A stretch of DNA of 64,000 nt from Grifola frondosa (lineage: Eukaryota > Basidiomycota > Agaricomycetes > Polyporales > Grifolaceae). Positions 10,580-19,943 of this stretch are shown here, in pieces (positions within the stretch are counted from its first letter, which is position 1; every line of letters begins with the position of its first letter). Below the pieces are notes generated by a model that had not been told where the DNA came from, searched no databases, and saw only the letters and a list, made by a program, of their open reading frames with translations. The translations under genes and the position numbers were made by a program. The stretch is from positions 124,001-188,000 of the forward strand of contig LUGG01000004.1 of NCBI GenBank assembly GCA_001683735.1, in the 5' to 3' direction.

Positions 10580-12477
10580 TCATTGCGCGGGACCACTAGT
10601 GCTGTCAGAATAGTTATTGATATCTCCAACAAAAGGCCCTCTCCTTTCCGCCTTCACATCCATGGTTTTCCAGTATCCACAGCCCTTGCCGTCGTTCTGT
10701 GCCCCAGCGTAGCACGTCCACCAGTACTTCGCAACCAACCCCTTGCGTCCCACATCCTGTTGGGGATATCTGCTCTTACCTGTTTCAGTAGTTCCACCAT
10801 TCGTGCTTGGTGTTCGGTCGGAATTTATATCGGTGTAGCGATTTTTCATATCAGGGCGCAAGATGCACGGGACACCGCATCGGCAATGTGGCGTGGTGGA
10901 TGCACAAAAGTCTGGTCGATAAAATCGGAATGTAATGTTAATTCGCGCATTAGAGGGTTTCGAAATATTTCCGTTGGCTTCGTCGTCTGACAACGAAGCA
11001 GGTGGAGGGAAAGGTGGGTGGAACATATCGATAGTTGCCTGCGGCGGGACCGCGTGCTTGAACACCTCTTGCGTCGATGCGTGCATAATAATTAGCTTTT
11101 TCCAGATTATCAAAAGTGGACGTCAACATCATGATCCAAAACGAACCGAATTATGTCGCAGAGGAACGTTGAACGTTCTCGCGGAACGTCTATCTCTCTC
11201 GTCGACAGGGATGACCTCCCGAAGGCGGAACGTTCTGGTAGTTCCTGCATGCTAACGATGAGTGTCTCCCTTACAAATGCATATGAGACGAAACTTGCCA
11301 AGACTCAGACTCGCAATGGTAGGGTAGGGCCCTAGGTAAGTCAGCTGATCCGAGTGGAAGCCAACACTCTCTTTCGTGCCTTCGTAACAATTTGAGGCAG
11401 CAACATTCGCGCGCCAGATGATCTTCTCTCTGGTATCATCAACTTCTGAAGAATCTCCGCCCCATTCGAGCGAGAACCGCTTGCGTTTGCGCATTTCCGC
11501 ATTGACAATGCGCTCAATGATCTCGCAGGCTTCTTCCATGGCTGGAGGGAAGGCTGCAGGCGACGAGGTCTGTCGGCCATTATACCTGTTCGGCGGTGGT
11601 TAGATCAATAATTCAACATCGCCCTTACATATGCGCAGAGGTCGACATTGCTCACCAATATTGAGCAGCCTCTCGCATATCCTTCCCCTCAGATACCGAC
11701 GTACGTCTGATGTAGAATGATGTGCGGTGGGGACTCTCAACTACTCGATCAAAGAGCCACCATTGATTTCTCTGCCAGGTGCGGCTTTCGTCCATCATGG
11801 TGTAGAATAATCTAGACAGGGCAACACATGAAACTGCGGGAACATGAGGAGCTCGCGTTGAAGATCATGACCTACCGACAAGCGAGCTCCGGGGGGAGAA
11901 TTGAATTATGTAATGTACAAGGGGTATATTGTGCAACCAGCGCTGGCGTAGATAAAGTGAGCGGCGGGAAACGAGCGAGTGACAGCTGTTTGGATGCCCC
12001 CTCTGAGGAGTTGGGAGGACGCAGAATCGTCAGGAGCTCATCGTTCGTGACGTTTCTGACCTTCGACGAAGATCTCGGCGGGAGATTAGATAGCACAGCA
12101 GAGCTCGCGCCTTCTCCAGTATCTGTTCGTCGGAGCGATTCATTTGTGCCCAACTTGGACGTTCTACTCGGCCCTTTGGCTTTCTCCTTCAAAGCGATTT
12201 GGGATTTCTTCGATGACAACTCAGATACATCTCGACATTTAGTAGAAGATCTTGACTTCGTGGGGCTTGTTTCCAACCAGTCATCCAAGTCGGCAATCCG
12301 CTGGCGTTTCTTCCCCTTTGCGAGTCGCCCTTGTGTCTCCGATGTCAGCAGCTTTGCAGCGGTTTCAACGTGACCTTCGCATCTCGCGAGTGCGTCTATA
12401 AGAAGTTCTTGATCTAGAGCAAGAGGATGTATTAGACTCGACAGTAAAGCAAGGAGAGTGTCTGTGTCCTCGTCCAT
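10580..12477 (-). CDS. AlkB-family 2OG-Fe(II) DNA dealkylase with CUE and GRF-type zinc finger
   Basis: The ATG at 12477 starts a CUE/UBA-like helical motif (LLALLSSLIHPLALDQELLI to about residue 45), then a Ser/Lys-rich linker, then an AlkB core: LVAQYTPCTLHNSILPPELA, WRANVAASNCYEG, the iron ligands HSD in VGFHSDQLTYLGPYP, TRTFRLRE, a distal His in KHAVPPQ, and the 2-oxoglutarate arginines in RINITFRFYRPDF. The C-terminal exon (11090-10580) adds a GRF-type finger: CRCGVPCILR, then YWWTCYAGAQNDGKGCGYW. Such enzymes oxidatively remove alkyl groups from DNA bases (ALKBH2/3-like). The CUE suggests ubiquitin binding and the finger single-stranded nucleic-acid binding. One intron (11298-11245) has a GC donor. 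The frame is intact throughout. Confidence 0.85.
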
Positions 12478-12668
12478 TGAGTGTTAGGTAAACACCAGAG
12501 GCACCTGGCGCGTATTTTGGCGCTGGAAACACGATCGTCACGCGCACGTGACCGCTTAGGTGGTGAGGCTGCAGTCTGGACACTGGACAGAAATCAATTA
12601 TCAGGACGTCTTCTGTCCAAACGATCCAAACGCCACTTGTACTTGGTGGCACCTTCGAACGAGAAGTG
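12478..12668. promoter_or_regulatory. Divergent promoter AlkB/M24 with CACGTG palindrome
   Basis: This 191 bp spacer separates the two divergent start codons. A CACGTG hexamer, the core bound by bHLH factors, lies at 12545-12550. No TATA box is obvious. Which gene it serves cannot be told from sequence. Confidence 0.4.
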
Positions 12669-14376
12669 ATGGAGAACAAAGGTCTCCTTGTAACGGGTTT
12701 CGTTGGTCGCCGGCGTGTACGCTGGCATTTGCTACTAGTATGTCCTCCGAATGAGATACTAACCACTAAATCATTCTGACACTTGATATCTACAGATACC
12801 GTTATTCAGCTTTGCATTCACCTTGTCAGTCGCTTACTACTTCGTCTTCCAAATGATAGAACAGCTGCGTCTGCGTTCGGCGGCTAAACCCGACTTCTCG
12901 CATCTTGCGACCATTGCGCACATGTCGCACCCATTGCGTCAGGCTCCTTCCTTGCTCGTCAACAATCACTTTCAGAAACACTTTATGCTTTGAATGCATC
13001 CGCATATGTTGCAGAGCCAGGCGCGAGCGCAGGCTTCTTTGCCAATCTGTCTGGATCACACTGGCACTTATCTGAGCGTCCGTTCCTACTCATCGTGTCA
13101 CCGCAAGTGAACGCTGAAGGGCAGATATACCCTAACATTTCTATCTTGACACCCCTTTCGAGACTACTCGCGCAAAGTTGCTCCCGATACCGAGTGCGTC
13201 AGAGATCTCGTATGCAGCCTGGCCTGAACACGAAAATCCTTTCGCGATTGCGCTTTCGGCTATTCCTAATTTTGAAGGAGGGACCATCTTCGTCGATGGC
13301 AGCATGCGGACGTTCGTTACGGATGGTCTGCAGAAAGCTGCCGCTCAAGTTCAAGTTTTGAGTGCGCCCGTGGAGGTGAGACGTCTCAGAGAGCGGAAGA
13401 GCAAGGAGGAACTGGAGATTCTGAAGTGCGCAAACGAGGCGAGTAGTACATTGCATGATCCCCCTGCTTGTTATTTAACAGAGCACGCCAACAGGTTACA
13501 GTTCTTGCCATTCGTGCGGTCCGGAAACATATGCACATTGGAATACGTGAATCCGAAGCTCGTCAACTTATCCTCGGCGCTTTAACAGCTGCAGGACTAA
13601 AAGATGCGGACGCCATCACACTATTTGGAGGTGTGAATAATCGGTTGTTGGTCCTTAAAATTGATCTCTTATACTTTTAACATGTGAAAAATAGAGAACG
13701 CTGCTCTGCCTCATGGCTCTGGCACAGATCGGATACTTGGAGAACACGATTTTGTTCTAATTGACTGTGGAGGGTCATTGCGCGGATATCATAGCGACGT
13801 CACAAGGGTATGTATCATCCATTGCATCCCGATCTATGTGCTGTAATGCATTTTTCACCAGGCATTTGCGCTCCCTTCTTCGAAAATACCACATAAACAT
13901 CAGGCACTATGGCATATCGTACATTCCGCGCAAGCATGCGCCATCAGCACAGCTCGAAACGGCACGGTGACGGAGGCCGTCGACGACGCCGCACGTAAGA
14001 TCATCGCGAAAGAAGGCTACGCGGAATACTTTACTCATAGACTGGGCCATGGTGCGCAGAATTATTTCGATTCGAATTGAAATTACTACATTTTTCAATA
14101 CAGGGATTGGCCTCGAAGTCCATGAGTCGCCATATCTGCGTGGTGGCTCTGACGACGTCATTCTGACGGGACACACGTTCTCAGACGAGCCGGGGATCTA
14201 CATTGAAGGAAAGGTCAGTCAAGTTATTTTTTGAATAATATCTCACGCATCTCCCTTACTATTTCATGCAGGTAGGTGTCAGACTTGAAGACTGCTTCTA
14301 CGTCGATGAAGATGGCAGCCCGAAATTCCTTACAGCGGGAGTGGGTGGGCCTGCTTCCAGTCCTTGGAGTCCGTGA
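12669..14376 (+). CDS. Membrane-anchored peptidase M24 (Xaa-Pro aminopeptidase-like)
   Basis: Exon 1 (12669-12737) joins across an intron with branch point TACTAAC to give a basic tail plus one hydrophobic helix (LLLIPLFSFAFTLSVAYYF), a signal anchor. The M24 part carries the metal ligands of the pita-bread fold: Asp in FVLIDCGG, Asp in GYHSDVTR, His in HRLGHGIGLEVHE, and the Glu residues in SDEPGIYIEGKVGVRLED. The family removes N-terminal residues next to proline. Two one-base losses are needed to keep the frame: near 12910-12912 (between FSHLA and HCAHVAP) and in the C run 13152-13155 (between ISILTP and FETTRAKLL). Downstream exons are clean to the TGA at 14374-14376. It could alternatively be a recent pseudogene. 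Confidence 0.75.
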
Positions 14377-14640
14377 GTCGACGCACTGGGGGTAGTATTC
14401 TCGACGTAGTTGTGAACTTTGCAAGATGCAGTTATGATTTATGTTGTGCTCTACTTTGTAACATGTTTCTCGATTAGATAGCATCTGAGATCTTGAGAAG
14501 CACCGTGAGAATATTCATCTCGATCATATTTTTATACCTCGGAGGTTGTGACTTTAGTACTCAACACGACACGACTCCGAGTCTGCATCGCAGGCTACAA
14601 TAGTTCTATTTCTTTTGGTCTTTGCTGTTCAGAAAATAGG

Positions 14641-16202
14641 ATGCCGTCACCTGAGGAAGCTTCGACGTCCACTTCGACCCCCAACCTTCCGCTCCCTTGG
14701 TCTCATTGACCCTCTCCTCGAAGCTCTCGAGCAGCTGAAGTTCACCACTCCTACCGATATCCAGGTAGAGGCGCTTCCACACGCCCTTCAAGGGAGGGAC
14801 ATCATAGGCGTTGCATCCACGGGCTCCGGAAAAACTGCCGCATTTGCCCTCCCCATCCTGCAGAAATTATGGGAAGAGCCGAAGGGGCTTTTCGCGTGTG
14901 TGCTCGCACCGACACGTGAGCTCGCGTACCAAATATCGCAGCAATTTGAGAGCCTGGGGCAGCGATGGGCGTGCGATGTGCGACAATCACTGGTGGGATG
15001 GACAGGATGGCGCAGGCAGTTACGCTGGCGAAGCGGCCGCATGTTATCGTCGCTACGCCTGGACGACTGAATGATCATCTGGAGAATACGAAAGGATTCA
15101 GTTTAAGAAGCTTGAAGTTCTTGGTACGTGTGTTTGCCATGTCGTGTCGTGCGGATGCTCAATTATATGAACGACGCTAGGTCATGGATGAGGCCGACAG
15201 GCTACTCGACATGGATTTCGGGCCAATAATTGACAAGATTCTAAAAGTCATCCCGAAGGAACGTACAACATATCTCTTCTCCGCTACGATGACAACGAAG
15301 GTGGCGAAGTTACAACGTGCTAGTTTGTCAAATCCGGTTCGCGTAGAAGTTTCATCGAAGTAAGTGCCCAAAATGTCGGAACGATTGCTTCTGTTGACGA
15401 CTGTATGTAGATACTCCACTGTGTCTACGTTACTTCAATACTATCTCTTCATGCCACTAGTCCAGAAAGATGTCCATTTGATATATCTTACCAACGCTCT
15501 CGCTCAAACTCATCTATCTTTACGAGAACTGTCCACGATGCGCAGCGGTATGTCCTTATCAATGGCTCATGTCACATATGCTAATGCTATAGCCCCGTAG
15601 TGTATCTAATGCTACGCACGTTGGGATTCCCGGCGATACACTGCATGGTCAACTCAGTCAGACGCCCGTTTAGGCCGCTTGGAAAATTCAAAAGCGGGGG
15701 TAGGAGATACTAGTCGCCACTGACGTTGCCAGTCGGTAAGTTTGTTTGCCCGTATTTTTCTGCAATATCTACATGATTTACTAATGCAATCAACAGAGGA
15801 CTGGACATCCCGTCTTAGATGTCGTGATCAATTATGAATTCCTACCCATTCGAAGGATTATATCCACCGCGTAGGGCGGACTGCTTCGTGCTGACGCTCC
15901 GGCAAATCTATCACTCTAGTCACGCAATACGACGTCGAGCTCGTACAGCGCATTGAGGAAGCTTAGGAAAAAAGATGGAGTTATGGCCGACGGACAAAGA
16001 GGAGATCGCGCTTTTGCGAGAACGCGTCGATGAAGCGAGCAGAGTTGCTGTGGCGGAAATGAAGGAGCAGAGCGGAGTGAAGGGTATGCATGGACGCAAG
16101 CGGAGGCGGGAGGAGGGCGGGAAGGATGACCAGGATAGAGATGATGACGTTGTTGAAGCTGGCATGCCAACAAAACGGAAGAAGGGCAAGGGTAGACATT
16201 GA
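14641..16202 (+). pseudogene. RRP3: DEAD-box RNA helicase RRP3-like, many frame breaks
   Basis: Motifs are all recognisable: [14 protein letters not shown] with the Q-motif [13 protein letters not shown], Walker [26 protein letters not shown] in [26 protein letters not shown], and a Lys/Arg-rich tail. RRP3/DDX47 works in 18S rRNA maturation in the nucleolus. Reading it needs one base removed near 14678-14682 and added near 14956-14959, 15506-15508, 15639, 15664-15667, 15681-15687, 15702-15707 and several times between 15800 and 15965. Almost all are single-base losses in short runs, while amino-acid conservation stays high. I label it broken because no continuous product can be read from this sequence; a poor consensus over an intact essential gene is the more likely cause. 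Confidence 0.75.
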
Positions 16203-16288
16203 TCACAAAGCTTTCGATTCTAACACGCATTATATTACATGATTCTATGTACGAGAGAGCCATCTCAGAATACATACATTGGGTATCA

Positions 16289-17229
16289 TCAATTCATAAA
16301 CATAAGATCGGAGCGAAGAATATACTTCACACCTTTGACCACCGGAGAACCTTCGTGTAATAGGCATTCATTGCCATGGCTATTCCAATATGGTATGAGT
16401 ACACGTCTCATCTGTTCAGATAGGCCGGACGAACCGATGCAATAGAGCTGTCCCTCGTGTCAGCGGAGCAGTGATCGACTCTCGAGGTTTACCTTTCTGG
16501 TCTTTGTAAAATATAGTCTACGTAAGGCGAAACAATTGCAGCTCAGTCAATGGCTGTATTGATCGAAACCACCGATATACTTACCTCTCCGCCTTCAACC
16601 CCGTCTTCTACACCAGTCAGATACACGAGGAGGGTCCACTCCGACTTGGCACCAGTCTGCGCATCGCGGACCGAGTCATCATAGTGCGGACCAAAGTGTT
16701 GTTCAGGAGTATACTTGTATAGACGTATATTCGAGTTAAGCGAGTGAGGCGTATGCGTTGTGGCACCATTTGGTCGCCTTACAGAAGTGGGGTAGGGCAA
16801 CGAGGGGAGATGAGGAGAGAGTATCAGAAAGAGACGCTGTGCAAAGTCAACAGAACATATTGACAGTCTGTCTGGGAGTAGGGCCACGGTCAGACAAGTG
16901 GAAGAGCGCGAGCAAGAAGCTTATTACTCACGATTCACTCGATCTGCCTCTCCTCTCTTCTTCGGAGGAGTGAGCTCCAGAGGCAGACCGTCGATAAATT
17001 TTACGAAGTTCTTGCACTCATTGGCGGAGAAGAAGTCCTAGCCCTGTTTCAGTGGACAAGCAGAGAGACGATGGCATGCCGCGAGACAAACATCAACTAG
17101 CAAAATTTGGTCTTCCAGGAGTACTCGACAGTTCAATTCAGATTTCGCAATGATATCGGGGAAAGAGATCACAGGTAAGATCGTCTTGGATGGAACAGAG
17201 CTCACTGCTGCGCACGGTTTCTTCACCAT
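16289..17229 (-). CDS. 2-oxoglutarate/Fe(II) dioxygenase, prolyl 4-hydroxylase-like
   Basis: Start ATG at 17229 (MVKKPCAAVSSVPSKTILPV). After splicing the protein reads LLVD-DFFSANECKNFVKFID, then the double-stranded beta-helix core: iron ligands His and Asp in HFGPHYDDSV, TLLVYLTGVEDGVEGGETIFY, and the distal His plus the 2OG-binding basic residue in HEGSPVVKGVKYILRSDLMF. This is the small fungal P4H-like hydroxylase family; the substrate is unknown. Six or so short introns are canonical, for example the donor after HR- at about 16396, and no frame break is required. It converges on the helicase, with stops only 86 bp apart. Confidence 0.82.
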
Positions 17230-17330
17230 ATCGTCGCGGTATGGAGAAAAGACTCTGAAAGCCGTGTTCAGTTTGGGCTCTTCGAATTGCAAAACGCATA
17301 TATAATAAAGGACATACCCAAGTGTCTTGG

Positions 17331-17422
17331 GTCACTTTGCCGGAGTGGTTAACGGGATCGCCTGCTACTCAGCTGACAGCGGTTGGGCTTTGCCCGCGAG
17401 TGTTCGAATCGCTCAGGTGACG
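17331..17422 (+). tRNA. tRNA-Ser(GCU) with 10 nt intron
   Basis: Acceptor arms GTCACTT and AGGTGAC pair (one G-T), D stem CCG/CGG, T arm GAGTG-TTCGAAT-CGCTC, and the long variable arm GGGC-TTT-GCCC of class II tRNAs are all present. The anticodon GCT is at 17364-17366. The anticodon stem ATCGC/GCGGT closes only if 17368-17377 is removed, a 10 nt intron in the canonical place one base 3' of the anticodon. A run of eight T at 17424-17431 is the RNA polymerase III terminator. Confidence 0.9.
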
Positions 17423-17423
17423 C

Positions 17424-17431
17424 TTTTTTTT
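17424..17431 (+). terminator. Pol III T-run terminator
   Basis: Eight consecutive T residues begin two bases after the tRNA-Ser discriminator base, a normal RNA polymerase III stop. Confidence 0.8.
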
Positions 17432-17552
17432 GGGACAACTTCCCTGCTGGCCGAATCCGTTTGTCTCCACCATTTGCGTCGTCATGAACGTCGATATCAT
17501 ATTGATTGTAGTACAAGAAAACATCGATTAATATAACACCGTTATACATCCT

Positions 17553-19753
17553 TACACATCTTCCGGTGCCCATAGCACACATCTCCCACTAGCATTTCCA
17601 CTTACTGCGCGTTCTACGATACTCGGGTGTGAACAGGTTACTGCTTGTACTGCTGATATCCTGAAGACATGTCAGGCGAGTATCAAAAAAGTAGAGTATC
17701 GCCATGGGACATACAGATTACGATCGGACAGTCTCGCAATTAAGTCTCCCTGAATGCGATAACCGGAGGGTCAGAAGCTATCGCATATTATGCACGGAGG
17801 CAGCTTACCTTGCAAGAGAAGATGTCTAAGGAATGGTCCATGTTGCCGATCTGTACCGTACCATCAATAATCGTGGTCATTATGGGTAATTGTGACGCCT
17901 ACCGTGAAATGCGGATAGACATCCGGGTTCGTCGACCATTGCGCTTTAAGAATAGTCAACCATTTGCCCTATTTATGCAAGATTAGATCCATAAATGTGA
18001 ACACAGAATGCGTCGAACTCGCCGTTTGACAGTTGTGTTTGATTTGACTGAATGGGCGAGAAGATGGAAAAGTAGAATCTTGCTGTAACCAGGAGCTGCC
18101 GATGTCCCATACTAGATATGCATTCGCTCAGCCTGACGGCAATAAGATGAATAAAGAGCTGCGTACGTCTAATAGTGTCATCGTAGCTTGTGCTGACGAT
18201 AGATTTCCCTCTGGAATCCCAATAGGCTGAGCTAACGGACTTGCCATGACGCCATTCTGCGCGCAACGAGGTTTTCCCGTGTTTAGTTTGAAGGAATTTC
18301 TCAATGGCTGCGTATGTTCGTAGAGACTTCCCTCCCATCGCGTCCAGCTTCCGCGAATCCCAAATTCTGGTAGCAAATCGCTTGAGCCAGGACCGTGAAA
18401 GTCGTTATGAATATCCTTACTTGAGCGAGCGTCATTTGATGCAGTGACTAAGAATTGCGGGTTCGTCGGATTTACGCTGACACTACCGATCTTGGTGTCA
18501 GAGAGCTGGTAAAATCGCGCCTTCGATTTGTCTTGCCGCAGATCAAGATGTGTCACACCACCAGAAGCATCCGAGATCCACATCTCATGACCACTGGGTG
18601 GCAGGTCGATGGACGATATCAACACTTCGTCAGAAGTAGAGTAAATCTCCTGCGATATTCCAGAGGTGAATGAGAGACTGCGGATAGTGCAGTCGTATGC
18701 ACTTGTGAATACCTATTGAAGTTCAGAGCTATAGTAGCGACGAAAAGGCATGTTAGATGGACATACACTATAAGAGTCGATAGGATCGAATTTGACGGTA
18801 GAGATTGAGGATTTTGAAGTGGCAGGCCAATGCATTTGCAAACGCCAATATCTCCCGCCTTCTCCATCCTGAGACGCCACGACGTCTCCATCTTCGTCTG
18901 CAGTCTCCTCTACTGGAGCTCGAGCGTCCCAAATACCCAGCTGGCCGTGCTTATCTGAATTTGGGCTTCATCTCCAAACAAAATCAACTTGTAGGACACC
19001 TCGTACCTCCGAAGAATATTAGGTCTTTTGTTGGCTCCGGGTGATATGCCGCACTATAAATTCGGTCTTGCGTGACTTTTGCTCTGGCAACCACTTTCAT
19101 TTTCTTTAGCTTGTGTTTCAGTTCTGTCAAAGCTCTCTCCTCCTTTCGGTTCTCATCGAATATGAATGCGTCGTGGTCAGCGATCCGCCTGGGCTGCACC
19201 TTATGCAGAACCGTCTGCAATGAGCCCCTCAGACTGGAGAGGCCATCTACTTCTGCCTCATCTACGAGGGCGCGCAAGTCCAAATCCTGATGACGGGGAC
19301 GTTTCGCCTCCCGAGCACGTTCTTCTGCCTCTAAGCGCGCCGCCTCTTCTTGTTTGCGCTGTTGCTCTTCCTCTCGCTGTGATAATAATCAAATACGCTC
19401 AATAAAGAGAAGATTAGATCGCAACACACTTCTCGTTTCCTCTTAGCCGCAGGGGTTTCATTTGGATCGATGGAAACCCTCCTGAGCCTGGAAGACTGGC
19501 GTGTTGGGAGGGCTGGCTCCTTCCGCTCGCGTTTCGCTCTTGGCTGCACAGGTTTCGCTCTTGTCTTTGGCGTACTCTTCTTCACGGGCAAGTCAAGCCC
19601 CGCAACAGACAGCTCGAGCTTGGCAAGAATGGCACGGTTCCGCGCAATGGTGGCTTCCCGTTCCCTCTCACTGAGCCACTGGTCAGCACAGCATCATATA
19701 TGAAAATTCTATATTACATAGAACAATACGCACTATTCAGAAGTGTCGGACAT
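17553..19753 (-). CDS. CMR1: WD40 DNA damage-binding protein CMR1 (WDR76-like)
   Basis: Exon 1 (from ATG 19753) gives MSDTSEY and joins to WLSEREREATIARNRAILA, a Cmr1-type start. A basic linker (KKSTPKTRAKPVQPRAKRER) follows, then the WD40 propeller: VTQDRIYSAAYHPEPTKDLI, HGQLGIWDARAP, VKFDPIDSYS, DASGGVTHLDLR, KIGSVSVNPTNPQFLVTASN, SLRAEWRHGKSVSSAYWD, SIVSTSYDDTIRLWD, and the end CSHPSIVERAVSGNAS. Cmr1 binds UV-damaged DNA and collects at replication-stress foci. One C seems to be missing near 18430-18432, where ASND and RSLKIWDSRKLDAM are in different frames. One intron (18022-17969) has a GC donor. An ACGCGT box lies at 19846-19851, upstream of the start. Confidence 0.87.
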
Positions 19754-19943
19754 AGTCAGAGAAGGTTGATTCGATGCGGTACAGAGGATAGAAGAGCGTT
19801 CCGTTTCAAACCGTGACGCGCCGACAGAATGAGACACGTCTGGTCACGCGTGACGAATGGCGTCAATGGCAGTCACGGTCTCGCCGCACATTGCGATCCA
19901 ATCCGATCAATAAATTACGCCACTGCTACAGCAACGACAATCA

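Noticed and set aside
11828..12373. 181-codon plus-strand open frame
   Set aside because: It overlaps antisense the CUE and linker exon of the AlkB gene and has no recognisable domain.
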